A stretch of 64,000 nt of DNA from Hyphomicrobiales bacterium (lineage in GTDB: Bacteria; Pseudomonadota; Alphaproteobacteria; Rhizobiales; Rhizobiaceae): contig UEIJ01000028.1 in the NCBI GenBank assembly GCA_900470195.1, positions 110,607 through 174,606 on the forward strand, read 5' to 3'. This document shows positions 1 through 8,236 of this stretch, in pieces. The translations under genes were made by a program, and so were the position numbers. Below the pieces are notes generated by a model that saw only the letters and a list, made by a program, of their open reading frames with translations, was not told where the DNA came from and did not search any database. Every line of letters begins with the position of its first letter. Position 1 is the first letter of the stretch.

Positions 1-632
1 GCAATGGTCAGGCCATAGCTTGCAAGGCGCGCCTGGTTGATATCAATGCGAAAAATCTTGTCGCGGTCGCCGTTGATCTGGACGTCCGCCACGCCCGGAA
101 CGGCCGACAGGATATCCTGTATCTGGTCTTCGACCAGCACAGTCATGTCGTCGACGGACATAGTGTCGGATGTAACCGCCAGACGCATCACCGCATCGGC
201 ATTGGAGTCTGCCTTGATGATGCGCGAAGGGTCGGCCTCTTCCGGCACGTCATTGGCAACGCGGGAGATCGCATCCCGCATATCGGCGGCTGCAACGTTG
301 AGGTCAACGCCGTCATTGAACTCAACCGTGACGCGGCTGCGCTCAAACGATGAGGTAGATGAAATGGATTTCACGCCGGAAACGCGTGCCACCGCGTTTT
401 CAAGGACCTGCGTCAACTGGCGGTCGATGGTTTCAGCGGACGCACCCTTGAAATCCGTGCTGATTGTCACGACGGGCCGGTCGACGTCCGGCAGTTCGCG
501 GATATCGACGCCTGTGAATGCCGCCAGACCGGCGACGACGATCAGAACATTGATAACGAATGCAAAGACCGGGCGGCGGATGAATAGCGCCGTCGATCCG
601 CCTTTGCCGGATGAGGAATTGTGACCGGTCAC
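1..632 (-). CDS. RND efflux permease, N-terminal part (truncated by window edge)
   Basis: This is the inner-membrane pump of a tripartite resistance-nodulation-division exporter, expected to drive drug or metabolite efflux with the proton gradient. Only about the first 210 residues are present because the gene runs off the left edge. The translation opens with a short polar leader, then the motif FIRRPVFAFVINVLIVVAG, the first transmembrane helix typical of the AcrB/MexF family, followed by ELPDVDRPVVTISTDFKGAS and the first porter-domain segment. A GTG start at 632 is used because an ATG slightly upstream runs into a stop after three codons. It lies 10 bases after the adaptor gene stop, so the two are surely one operon. 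The substrate cannot be told. Confidence 0.9.
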   Translation of the reverse strand, partial: MTGHNSSSGKGGSTALFIRRPVFAFVINVLIVVAGLAAFTGVDIRELPDVDRPVVTISTDFKGASAETIDRQLTQVLENAVARVSGVKSISSTSSFERSRVTVEFNDGVDLNVAAADMRDAISRVANDVPEEADPSRIIKADSNADAVMRLAVTSDTMSVDDMTVLVEDQIQDILSAVPGVADVQINGDRDKIFRIDINQARLASYGLTI

Positions 633-642
633 GTTGTCATCC

Positions 643-1770
643 TCATCCTGCGGTCCGCTTTACCGAGGCGGGGTCAGCCAGCGCCGTACCCTGCTCGTCC
701 TTCACGCGAACGGGCGCGTCGTCCCGCACGGTCTGAACGCCCTGTGTGACGATCATGTCGCCCTGCTTCACCGGACCGTCGATGAGGATATTGGTCGAGT
801 TGCGTTGAACGATACGGGCACCGATCTTCTTGGCAACGCCGTCCTCAACGCGCCAGACATAGGAACCGTCGGCGCCCCACTGAATGGCCAGCGGGTCGAC
901 CGAGGGATAGCGGTCGCCCGGGAAGAGAACAGTGACGGAAAACGACATGCCGGCGCGCAGACGATCCTGCGCATTGGGCACTTCCGCGCGAACATGCAGT
1001 GTCCGGCTGGCTTCATCCAGCATGTTGTCGACTGCATTGATCTCGCCGCTGTAGGTCTCGCCGGGGAAAGCGGTCGATTCCGCAGTCAGAGGCTGGCCGA
1101 CCTTGATCTGCGGCGCAAACCGTTCCGGCACCCAGATATCGATCAACACTTTCGACCGGTCATCGATGCGGCCGATGGATGTCTGTGCGGTAATGTAGTT
1201 ACCCACATTGACAGGAAGGATGCCGACAATACCGGAAATCGGCGCACGGACCGTGCGGCGGCTCAAAGCAAGCTGCGCGTCCTGCAAGGCAAGCTGCGCA
1301 TTGGCAACGGCCAGTTCCGTTTCGACCACCTGAACTTCTGTGGCGGTGTTCGTCGCCCGCAGCTTTGCGATACGCTGGCGGGTCGTCTGCGCATCCTTCA
1401 GTGCAGTTTCGGCTTTGGCGACGACGATCTTTTCCGTCTCTGCATCAAGCTCCGCGATCGGGTCGCCTTCCTTCACCTTGTCGCCGGCCTTGACGTAAAG
1501 TTTCGTCATGTAACCGCTGGAATAAGGGGTTATCGATACGGTGCTGAGGGCCCGGGCTGAACCAATAGCAGTCAGACGGTTGTTGATGGTTTCCTCGCCA
1601 GCCGCTTCAACGACAACCAGCGGCGCAGACCGCCCGCCCCCGTTTCGGGGCGCCTCGCCCCCAGTGGCGGCGGCTTTCATCTCGTCGGTCCTGCTCTTAT
1701 ATGCGTACCAGCTACCGATGGCGACTGCAGCGATCAGCAGGCACAAGGCAATCTGCTTCCAGGATTTCAT
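643..1770 (-). CDS. RND efflux periplasmic adaptor (HlyD/MFP family)
   Basis: This 375-residue membrane fusion protein would bridge the inner-membrane RND pump and an outer-membrane channel. Residues 1-24 form a signal-anchor helix. The lipoyl-like half motifs flank a helical hairpin at about residues 85-165 (AELDAETEKIVVAKAETALK and ALSRRTVRAPISGIVG), followed by beta-barrel and membrane-proximal domains ending near VQTVRDDAPVRV. The ATG at 1770 is preceded by GGAGAG. It is the first gene of the operon with the downstream RND permease. No TolC-like outer-membrane gene is adjacent within the window. Similarity is to the MexE/MdtA type of adaptor, but I cannot assign a named pump. Confidence 0.9.
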   Translation of the reverse strand: MKSWKQIALCLLIAAVAIGSWYAYKSRTDEMKAAATGGEAPRNGGGRSAPLVVVEAAGEETINNRLTAIGSARALSTVSITPYSSGYMTKLYVKAGDKVKEGDPIAELDAETEKIVVAKAETALKDAQTTRQRIAKLRATNTATEVQVVETELAVANAQLALQDAQLALSRRTVRAPISGIVGILPVNVGNYITAQTSIGRIDDRSKVLIDIWVPERFAPQIKVGQPLTAESTAFPGETYSGEINAVDNMLDEASRTLHVRAEVPNAQDRLRAGMSFSVTVLFPGDRYPSVDPLAIQWGADGSYVWRVEDGVAKKIGARIVQRNSTNILIDGPVKQGDMIVTQGVQTVRDDAPVRVKDEQGTALADPASVKRTAG

Positions 1771-2149
1771 TCAGCTCTCCGGCAAGGTTTACCGTCACCC
1801 CGACGGACCTCGTATTCAAAACCATTATGTCGGGCGCGGAAAATGCCAGCAAATAGTATCAGAATGATGATTGCCTTCACATTGCGCAAATCACGCATCC
1901 CATAAGGATACATAGATTTTTCCGGGTAAGATTTCGCACAGAGGCCCCGACCCGTCGAGTTAAATTTCGGTAATGCAACGCATGAAAGACCAGAGAAAGC
2001 GGCGCGTTTTTAACCGATTGAACAAAGGCTGTTGGATTTATCGACCGGCTCCATATATAGGAGGCTACCTTTATGAATTGCGTTTCGACGGCGGGCCGGT
2101 TCAGGCACCGCGGCAATTGGGCCGGTTCGCCTTGAATTGGAAGCAGGCT
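1771..2149. other. Divergent intergenic region between efflux operon and histidine kinase
   Basis: About 380 bases separate the adaptor start from the chosen kinase start. The kinase reading frame stays open upstream to 1973, but the sequence there is less protein-like and the best ribosome site is at 2150. Promoters for both genes presumably lie here. I see no clear operator or RNA gene. Confidence 0.5.
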
Positions 2150-3700
2150 ATGGCGGTTGTTGAAAAGACCACGGATATGGGCGCGCCTTCCCCTGAAGCG
2201 GCCTCTCAGACTGCGACCGTCGAGCGGCTCTCTCCAACACAGTTTAGAAGGCTGCCCTGGCGCAACCGGCTTTCCAACAAGCTGCTGCTCCTGACCGCCC
2301 TCGCGGTGCTGATCACCGAAGTTCTGATCTTCGTTCCATCCGTCGCCAATATGCGCGTGCGGTGGATGAGTTCCCGGCTCGATACCGTGGGCGCCGTCAG
2401 CGAGGTCCTGGCCGCAGGCGGCATGGACGTACCGCGCGACATTCAGGACAAGGTACTTCTGGCTACCGGCACCAAGGCTATCGCCGTGCGCGAAGCGGGC
2501 GCGTCGCGCCTGCTGGCCATGTCGGAAGTTCCCGGCAAGATCGATCAGGTTATCGATCTTAACAATATCAGCGAGGCGGCGGCCATATGGGACGCCTTCG
2601 GCACATTGTTCAACGGCGGAGAGAGAACGCTGCGAATCTTTGGTTCGGTTTCATCGTCCGGTTCTCCGGAACGTGTCATCGAAATTGTAACCTCGGATGC
2701 GCCGCTTCGTCATGCCATGCTCGTCTATGCGCGCAACGTGACTTTCATATCCCTCATCATTTCCGTGATCGCGGCGAGCCTGATCTATCTGATCATTCAT
2801 GAAATGCTGTTGCGACCGGTGCGCATCATGCATCGTAACATGATCGATTTCGCCTCATCTCCCGACAACCCTTCACTCATTCTCGTTCCAGAAAATCGCA
2901 AGGATGAATTCGGCGTCGCCCAGCGCCAGATATCCCATATCCAGAGCGATCTTCAACGAACGCTGAAGGAGCAGAAACATCTGGCCGATCTCGGCCTGGC
3001 CGTTTCCAAGATCAACCACGACATGCGCAACATTCTGGCTTCGGCGCAACTGATGTCGGACAGGCTTGCCGATACCGAAGACCCGATGGTGCAGCGTTTC
3101 GCACCCAAGCTCATTCGCACGCTCAGCCGTGCGATCAGCTATTCCGAAAGCGTGATGGCCTATGGCCGCTCGCAGGAAGCGCCGCCGCGCCCGCGCCTTG
3201 TCCTGCTTCATGCAATTATCGCAGACGTGCAGGAAACGCTGAGCCTCAGTTCGGAAAGCAACATAGAGTTCGAAAACCTTGTCGCCGAAGATTTCGAGCT
3301 GAATGTCGATTCGGAACAGCTGTTCCGGGTGCTGAGCAATCTCTGCCGGAATTCAGTCCAGGCAATGGAGCGCGACCAGACCGATGATGGCGCAACGGTC
3401 AAGCGTCTCACAATTTCTGCCGGAAGAATTGGGACAACGGCAATCATCGGCGTCGAGGATACCGGTCCCGGCCTGCCGCAAAAGGCGCGCGAGAATCTTT
3501 TCACTGCTTTCCGTGGATCGACGCGCAGCGACGGCACTGGCCTCGGACTTGCCATTGCGCAGGAACTGGTCCGCGCCCATGGCGGAACAATCGAGCTTCG
3601 AGAAGACCGGCCTGTTGGAGCGCATTTCGAGATTCGCATCCCCGATCTGCCAATGCGACGGGAGGATCGCAGCAACCAGCGCAGCGAAGAGAATGCGTAG
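2150..3700 (+). CDS. Orphan membrane sensor histidine kinase
   Basis: This 516-residue protein has two transmembrane helices, at about residues 42-63 and 196-217, enclosing a periplasmic sensor region of about 130 residues. A HAMP-like linker and a dimerisation/phosphoacceptor helix follow. The likely phosphorylated histidine is His290 in KINHDMRN, an HDxRN-type H-box. The ATP-binding domain shows the N-box LCRNSVQAM, the G1 box DTGPGLP and the G2 box GTGLGLAIA. The ATG at 2150 was chosen because GGAAGCAGG precedes it and upstream residues look non-coding. No response regulator is adjacent, so the partner is unknown. It diverges from the efflux operon, but a regulatory link is only a guess. 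Confidence 0.85.
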   Translation: MAVVEKTTDMGAPSPEAASQTATVERLSPTQFRRLPWRNRLSNKLLLLTALAVLITEVLIFVPSVANMRVRWMSSRLDTVGAVSEVLAAGGMDVPRDIQDKVLLATGTKAIAVREAGASRLLAMSEVPGKIDQVIDLNNISEAAAIWDAFGTLFNGGERTLRIFGSVSSSGSPERVIEIVTSDAPLRHAMLVYARNVTFISLIISVIAASLIYLIIHEMLLRPVRIMHRNMIDFASSPDNPSLILVPENRKDEFGVAQRQISHIQSDLQRTLKEQKHLADLGLAVSKINHDMRNILASAQLMSDRLADTEDPMVQRFAPKLIRTLSRAISYSESVMAYGRSQEAPPRPRLVLLHAIIADVQETLSLSSESNIEFENLVAEDFELNVDSEQLFRVLSNLCRNSVQAMERDQTDDGATVKRLTISAGRIGTTAIIGVEDTGPGLPQKARENLFTAFRGSTRSDGTGLGLAIAQELVRAHGGTIELREDRPVGAHFEIRIPDLPMRREDRSNQRSEENA

Positions 3701-3860
3701 ACAATCTGCCGTTGCAGCGGCTCGGACCGAAAAGCCCGGAAATGCAAGGCATGACAAGAAATCTTCACAGAACCACATTTTTTTCTAAGAAGACGCTTGC
3801 ATTTAGCGATTTGTCCGATTATCAACCGCCCATCGCCGCAGCGAGCGGCACATAAGGCAA

Positions 3861-3937
3861 GCACCCGTAGCTCAGCTGGATAGAGCACCAGACTACGAAT
3901 CTGGGGGTCAGAGGTTCGAATCCTTTCGGGTGCGCCA
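3861..3937 (+). tRNA. tRNA-Arg (anticodon ACG)
   Basis: A full cloverleaf of 77 nucleotides is readable: acceptor strand GCACCCG pairing with CGGGTGC, D arm with GCTCAGCTGGATAGAGC, anticodon arm CCAGA-CTACGAA-TCTGG giving anticodon ACG, and T arm with GGTTCGAATCC. The 3' CCA is encoded. ACG (read as ICG) is the usual bacterial tRNA-Arg for CGU/CGC/CGA. Confidence 0.97.
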
Positions 3938-4045
3938 TTCCCTTCCTAGTTGATTTTCTGCACAATTCAGCATTGGCGCTGCCAGAGTTTGTCCGGCTTG
4001 TTTTGGCTCGTGGCAGCAAAAATGCGTGCGCATAGTGAGCTGCGG

Positions 4046-4666
4046 TCAGCGCATCTCCAGCCCGCCATTCTCGACGATGAAGTCGATAATCTCCGGCACG
4101 CCCTTCCCGCGATGGAGATCGGTGAAACCGAACGGGCGCTGGCCACGCATACGCGCCGCATCCTTCTGCATAACGTCGAGATCAACATGTACGTGAGGGG
4201 CAAGGTCGCTCTTGTTGATTACGAGAAAATCCGATCGCGTGATACCTGGTCCGCCTTTGCGCGGAATTTCTTCCCCCTGGCAAACCGAGATCACATAAAG
4301 CGTAAGGTCCGCCAGATCGGGCGAGAATGTAGCCGCAAGGTTGTCGCCTCCGGATTCGATAAAGACGATATCCAGATCCGGGAACCGCCGGTTCATTTCG
4401 GCAATTGCCTGCAGATTGATGGAGGCGTCCTCGCGGATCGCCGTATGCGGGCATCCGCCCGTTTCGACCCCCATTATCCGGTCTTCGGACAAAGCCTGGC
4501 AACGCGCAAGGATAAGGGCATCTTCCTGCGTGTAGATATCGTTGGTAATCACGGCGACCGAATATTTATCGCGCATCGACTTGCACAGTTTTTCGGTCAG
4601 CGTCGTCTTCCCCGATCCCACCGGCCCGCCAATGCCGATGCGCAAAGGTCCGTTTTTCTGTGTCAT
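4046..4666 (-). CDS. ureG: UreG, urease accessory GTPase
   Basis: UreG is a SIMIBI-class GTPase that powers nickel delivery to apo-urease together with UreF, UreH/D and UreE. The chosen product is 206 residues, the family's usual length, and starts [12 protein letters not shown]. An in-frame ATG at 4708 would add 14 residues. Visible motifs are the P-loop GGPVGSGKT at residues 13-21, the metal-binding Cys-Pro-His at 72-74 in [11 protein letters not shown], the ESGGDN segment, and the guanine-specificity motif NKSD. It follows ureE on the same strand with a gap of 66 bases. UreF normally sits between these two genes but is absent, as are ureABC and ureD. The GTPase itself looks intact. Confidence 0.93.
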   Translation of the reverse strand: MTQKNGPLRIGIGGPVGSGKTTLTEKLCKSMRDKYSVAVITNDIYTQEDALILARCQALSEDRIMGVETGGCPHTAIREDASINLQAIAEMNRRFPDLDIVFIESGGDNLAATFSPDLADLTLYVISVCQGEEIPRKGGPGITRSDFLVINKSDLAPHVHVDLDVMQKDAARMRGQRPFGFTDLHRGKGVPEIIDFIVENGGLEMR

Positions 4667-4732
4667 GTACGAAAGCCCCGAATGTTTGGGTTCATGTTTC
4701 ATGGCCATGAATGGCGCTGATGTTGCCAGGTA

Positions 4733-5239
4733 TCAGTCGTGATGGTGGTGTTCATGATCGTGCTCGTGATGACCATGATGATGTTCGTGGCCATGATGCG
4801 AATGCCCGCCAGCATATGCACCGCGCAGCGGGCTGAAAATTGCCGTTACATCTGCGACCTTGGCACCAAGCCCCTCAAGCATCGCCTTGATGACGTGATC
4901 GCGAAGGATGAAGATGCGATCGACCTCGATCTGCGCCGCGAGATGCCGGTTCCCGATATGCCAGGCGAGCTGGGCTATGTGGAGCGGATCACGCCCGCGG
5001 ATTTCGTAAAGTTCCTCGCTCGCCGCGCGGATTTCGATTTCGCGTCCGTCATCCAGCACGAGCCTGTCTCCGTGGCCCAGCACAACCGGCTCCGCAAAAT
5101 CGACAAGCACCTTCTCGCCGCCTTCCAGAGCAATGGCTTTACGCCGCAAATGACGTTCATCGCGTTCCAGCACGGCGTGGCCCGCAGGCACAGCATCGAT
5201 CACCTTATCCGCACGAATAATGGCAGTGGCACGAAACAT
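4733..5239 (-). CDS. ureE: UreE, urease nickel metallochaperone
   Basis: UreE binds nickel as a dimer and hands it to UreG during urease maturation. The product is 168 residues from the ATG at 5239, which follows a good GAGAGG ribosome site. A TTG further upstream is less likely. The N-terminal half matches the UreE substrate-binding fold and the C-terminal half the metal-binding ferredoxin-like fold. The last 25 residues hold 15 histidines ([22 protein letters not shown]), a classic nickel-binding tail. It is the first gene of a two-gene unit with ureG. No urease structural genes flank it, so it is either a remnant of a deleted cluster or works in trans with a second urease locus elsewhere. 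Confidence 0.92.
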   Translation of the reverse strand: MFRATAIIRADKVIDAVPAGHAVLERDERHLRRKAIALEGGEKVLVDFAEPVVLGHGDRLVLDDGREIEIRAASEELYEIRGRDPLHIAQLAWHIGNRHLAAQIEVDRIFILRDHVIKAMLEGLGAKVADVTAIFSPLRGAYAGGHSHHGHEHHHGHHEHDHEHHHHD

Positions 5240-5408
5240 TTGTTTGCCTCTCAAGCTCAAAACAAGAAGTAACGTCGCGCCACCGGGGCGACGTCAACAC
5301 GGCACAACACTGTTGGGAACTATGAAGTGTTATCAAAGCCGTCTCTTATATTGGCCACTGCAAATATCAGTTTGTCTAGCCTAATCTTGTTTCGGAATTT
5401 CACGATCG

Positions 5409-6221
5409 TCAGACGCGCACTGACGTCGGCTGCGTCACAGTCTTTCGATAAAGATGCCACGTCGCATGTCCAAGGATGGGCAGCACCACCGCCAGCCCGG
5501 CAAACATGGTGGCGAAGCCCACGACCAGCATAGCGGTTACGATTGCCGCCCAAAGCAGCGATTCCAGGGGATTGCGCCAGACGACGCGCAGGGACGTCGC
5601 AATTGCTGCCGCCGCACCACAATCCTGATCGAGCAGCATCGGGAAAGTGACGATCGTCAAGCACAGGACAACGATTGCAAAAAGCAAACCAATGCCACAA
5701 CCGGCGAAAATCAGACTGCGTCCCTCTTCCGTCGATGACACCTGATTGATCAACATCGAAAAGCTCTCGGGCGGCATCGGTCCGAAATAGTGAACATAGA
5801 GATTTTGAGCCACCAATAGCCATGCAATGAAGATTGCGAAAAGGAACGAGCCGACAGCCACGATCGACGGCAATGCCGGGGAGCGGCTGACATCGAAAGC
5901 CCGTCTCCAGGCCGTATCCAGTTTTTCCTCGCGGCGCCTGCTCATTTCATAAAGCGGCAAGGCGGCAACGGGCCCGATCAACGCGAAGCCGGACATCAAC
6001 GGGAACAGAAGCGGCAGCGCATTTGCGTTCGTGCTCCAATAGGTGATGAACAACCCGGCCAGCGGATATATGAGACAAAGAAAAACGTAATGCGATGGCT
6101 TTGCCCAGAAGTCGTCGAAACCCAAACGCAAGGCATCGAATACATCCGCCATCTGGATGCGCTTAACTTCCGGATAAAAGGCTGTTTGATCCCGACCTGC
6201 AATTACATGAAACTGTGCCAT
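5409..6221 (-). CDS. DUF2189 family integral membrane protein
   Basis: This is a conserved membrane protein of unknown function, 270 residues. After an N-terminal cytoplasmic stretch containing VKRIQMADVFDALRLGFDDF, the protein shows about six hydrophobic segments, among them YVFLCLIYPLAGLFITYW, LFPLMSGFALIGPVAALPLY and AAIVTAMLVVGFATMFAGLAVVLPILGHATWHLYRK. The segment LIYPLAGL and the ending GHATWHLYRK are typical of the DUF2189 family seen in many Alphaproteobacteria. ATG 6221 is preceded by a strong AGGAGGA. The frame is open further upstream without a better start. It sits upstream of ureE on the same strand with about 170 bases between, so it need not be co-transcribed. Confidence 0.85.
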   Translation of the reverse strand: MAQFHVIAGRDQTAFYPEVKRIQMADVFDALRLGFDDFWAKPSHYVFLCLIYPLAGLFITYWSTNANALPLLFPLMSGFALIGPVAALPLYEMSRRREEKLDTAWRRAFDVSRSPALPSIVAVGSFLFAIFIAWLLVAQNLYVHYFGPMPPESFSMLINQVSSTEEGRSLIFAGCGIGLLFAIVVLCLTIVTFPMLLDQDCGAAAAIATSLRVVWRNPLESLLWAAIVTAMLVVGFATMFAGLAVVLPILGHATWHLYRKTVTQPTSVRV

Positions 6222-6560
6222 GACGCTCCTCCTGCGGGTTAGGCAGTCCTGACGGCAAGGGCGGCGGTCAGGACAGGCCTGCACGCAATTTCCGGCTTTC
6301 ACATGATCCGCGGATAATCCGCGTGAAGCCTGACGATCAGACAGGCAGTATACATCGAAAAGAGCGGCTGCGAAAGAAAGGCGGCCTGACAGGATTGAGC
6401 CCGCCTGAACGAATATCGCATTCGCACGACACAGCGCTTTCCAAACGTCTGCGGGATCAACCAAATATGATCTGTCCATCGAACCGCGATGTGCTAGTGG
6501 CATTCGCGGAAAATAGCAGCTTGGGAATGTGGTTAGATGGAATGGATCCCTGTAGGCTTG
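6222..6560. other. Intergenic region upstream of DUF2189 gene
   Basis: About 340 bases with no supported gene. It should hold the promoter of the leftward DUF2189 gene. A rightward open frame from 6323 lacks a ribosome site and protein-like composition and was left out. Confidence 0.4.
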
Positions 6561-6662
6561 ATGGCATTCAAGGTTATCGTGTTGGGCGTGGCCATGTTCT
6601 TCGCCATCAAATTTCATTATGATGAGGGCAAGAAGAAGAAAGACAAGGAAGGCGGCACGTAA
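6561..6662 (+). CDS. Putative 33-residue single-pass membrane microprotein
   Basis: A short frame encodes a hydrophobic helix (FKVIVLGVAMFFAIKF) followed by a highly charged tail DEGKKKKDKEGG, a composition typical of small bacterial membrane proteins with a cytoplasmic basic end. It begins ATG at 6561, with GTAGGC a few bases upstream as a weak ribosome site, and ends TAA at 6662. I do not recognise the family and cannot assign a function. It stands alone between the DUF2189 and VOC genes. The support is composition and the start/stop context, so it could be chance. Confidence 0.45.
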   Translation: MAFKVIVLGVAMFFAIKFHYDEGKKKKDKEGGT

Positions 6663-6802
6663 GCGCCATCAGCATCTTCCCCTTTCTAGTCTCGTTCCGG
6701 TGAGCGGCGGTTGGTTATCCTTAAACGTTCGTTCGTAGCTTGACGTCCCCCGCCATTGGGCCTGTAAAATACCTTAGAGAAACAAGTAAGGAGCGCAGGT
6801 AG

Positions 6803-7195
6803 GTGGTGGCCCCGGTGACAATTCGTGTAGCGCGCCCAAGTGATGACCTAAATGCTCTGCGTCTGTTTTATTGTGATGGACTCGGGCTGGACGTCCTGTG
6901 CGAATTTACGGCTCACGAAGGTTTCGACGGAATCATGTTGGGAAAGCACGGTGCGCCTTACCATTTCGAGTTTACAAAAAAGCATGGGCATCCAGCCGGA
7001 CGCGCTCCTTCAGAAGATAATCTGATCGTTTTCTACATTCCCGATAAAGACAAATGGCAAGCGTCCGTTGACCGGTTGCAGGCCAGAGGATTTACACCTG
7101 TGCCGGCCTTTAATCCTTATTGGGACCGGAAAGGAAAGACATTTGAAGACCCAGACGGCTACAGGATAGTGTTGCAGAACGCTTCTTGGGAGTAG
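6803..7195 (+). CDS. VOC superfamily (glyoxalase/bleomycin-resistance-like) protein
   Basis: A 130-residue vicinal-oxygen-chelate protein. It shows the family's paired beta-alpha-beta-beta-beta arrangement: IRVARPSDDLNALRLFYCDGLGLDVL in the first half and IVFYIPDKDKWQASVDRLQARGFTPV ... FEDPDGYRIVLQN in the second. The ending DPDGYRIVLQ is a hallmark of the fold. Candidate metal or substrate residues include His and Glu in YHFEF and Asp/Glu in FEDPDG. GTG 6803 follows AAGGAG at the right distance, and GTG 6806 is also possible. Codon use is more AT-rich than in neighbouring genes and it lies in a disrupted region next to an integrase relic, so it may have been acquired. The substrate is unknown. 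Confidence 0.8.
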   Translation: MVAPVTIRVARPSDDLNALRLFYCDGLGLDVLCEFTAHEGFDGIMLGKHGAPYHFEFTKKHGHPAGRAPSEDNLIVFYIPDKDKWQASVDRLQARGFTPVPAFNPYWDRKGKTFEDPDGYRIVLQNASWE

Positions 7196-7319
7196 CTTCT
7201 GTAACGCGTGTGCTACCGCTACCGGCAACTTATCCCGGCCTTCTTCGTCTAGCTGCTTTCCGGCATCGAACACATCAGTAAAGAACTTATAAACAAGCCC
7301 GCCCGTTCAAACACTTCTG

Positions 7320-7541
7320 AGTGAGTCTTTTCGGCCTCTTACGCATGGAGTCCAGTAACAAGCCCTGGCTTCTGCCGGCTCTTTCGTTGACGGAGATACT
7401 TTAACGCCTTCACCGATCGTCACGGCTTTTCGCGTGTCATCAACCGGGAGAGCGACAATCCTGCCTTTAGCCTTTTCCTTCAAATCAACAAGAACCCGCT
7501 GCCCGAGGGTGCTTGACAGGTGAAGGCATAGACGAACTCAT
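7320..7541 (-). pseudogene. Remnant of a tyrosine recombinase (integrase) N-terminus
   Basis: Reading leftward from an ATG at 7541 gives MSSSMPSPVKHPRA and then, after a frame change near 7510, VDLKEKAKGRIVALPVDD followed by TIGEGVKVSPSTKEPAEARA. These pieces match the start of phage-type integrases that begin with a basic HP motif, a VPADL-like segment and a (K/S)xxTKxPxEA(K/R) segment (DUF6538-type N-termini). The expected catalytic domain is missing, so this is a broken fragment. It starts about 80 bases past the 3' end of tRNA-Thr on the same strand, the usual place for an island integrase. From 7196 to 7320 I see only uninterpretable sequence, though one leftward frame (DVFDAGKQLDEEGRDKLP) could be another decayed piece. 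Confidence 0.6.
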
Positions 7542-7618
7542 GTGGATCAGCTCTGTGTCTCAGAAGGCTGTCCAAAAGTTTTAGTTTTCAGGAAATCTAA
7601 CAATTCAAGAAGATAGAA

Positions 7619-7693
<75 letters not shown>

Positions 7694-7840
7694 AATCTCT
7701 TGAGTGCGGCGGACTTCTGCCACATCATTACGCAAATCGCAAGCAAGCAATTGCATTTCTTTTCACATAATGTGGAAATCTGCCGGGCACGCTTTTGAAA
7801 GCGGCTTTTCCGGCCATTTTTCCCGTAGTAGAACACCGTC

Positions 7841-8020
7841 ATGAGCGAAACGACGACCAACAAAGAGAAACAAATCCAGTCGGACCAGCGCAAAAAGCGC
7901 CGGGCCGAGGAGCTGCGCGCGAATCTCATGCGCCGCAAAGCGCAATTGAGATCCCGTCGCGCAGGCGAAGCCGACGAACGAAACGACGGCATTACCGCTG
8001 CCTCCGACGACACTGAATGA
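7841..8020 (+). CDS. Small charged hypothetical protein upstream of murA
   Basis: A 59-residue protein beginning MSETTTNKEKQIQSDQRK, with a Lys/Arg/Glu-rich helical middle (KKRRAEELRANLMRRKAQLRSRR) and an acidic end. There is no membrane segment. The composition, codon use and helical periodicity look like a real small protein, possibly nucleic-acid or ribosome associated, but this is only inferred from charge. No strong Shine-Dalgarno is visible. Small basic ORFs in front of murA are common in rhizobial genomes, which raises confidence a little. It is separated from murA by about 215 bases in which I see no further gene. Confidence 0.65.
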   Translation: MSETTTNKEKQIQSDQRKKRRAEELRANLMRRKAQLRSRRAGEADERNDGITAASDDTE

Positions 8021-8236
8021 GAATCACACCAACAAAGCCTTCCTTGAAGATAGGGAGGCTCTGCGGTAAAAGCTCATTTCTGTTCTTCGCAGCGATATCG
8101 TCCTTTTGTGATTCGTATTTGACGTAATTTGGCCGCAAGACTCGTAATTTCATGACGCAACGCCTCCGCGCCGTAACGGCTGCTGGATTTGGTGCAAAAT
8201 TATCGGGCAAGGTATCGGCCCAGAAGGTGACACAGC

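Noticed and set aside
3822..4019. Short minus-strand frame covering tRNA-Arg
   Set aside because: It overlaps the tRNA and its translation is the well-known spurious antisense-tRNA type product.
4739..5272. Met-rich plus-strand frame opposite ureE
   Set aside because: The run of methionines and valines is the mirror of the histidine-rich UreE tail, not a real protein.
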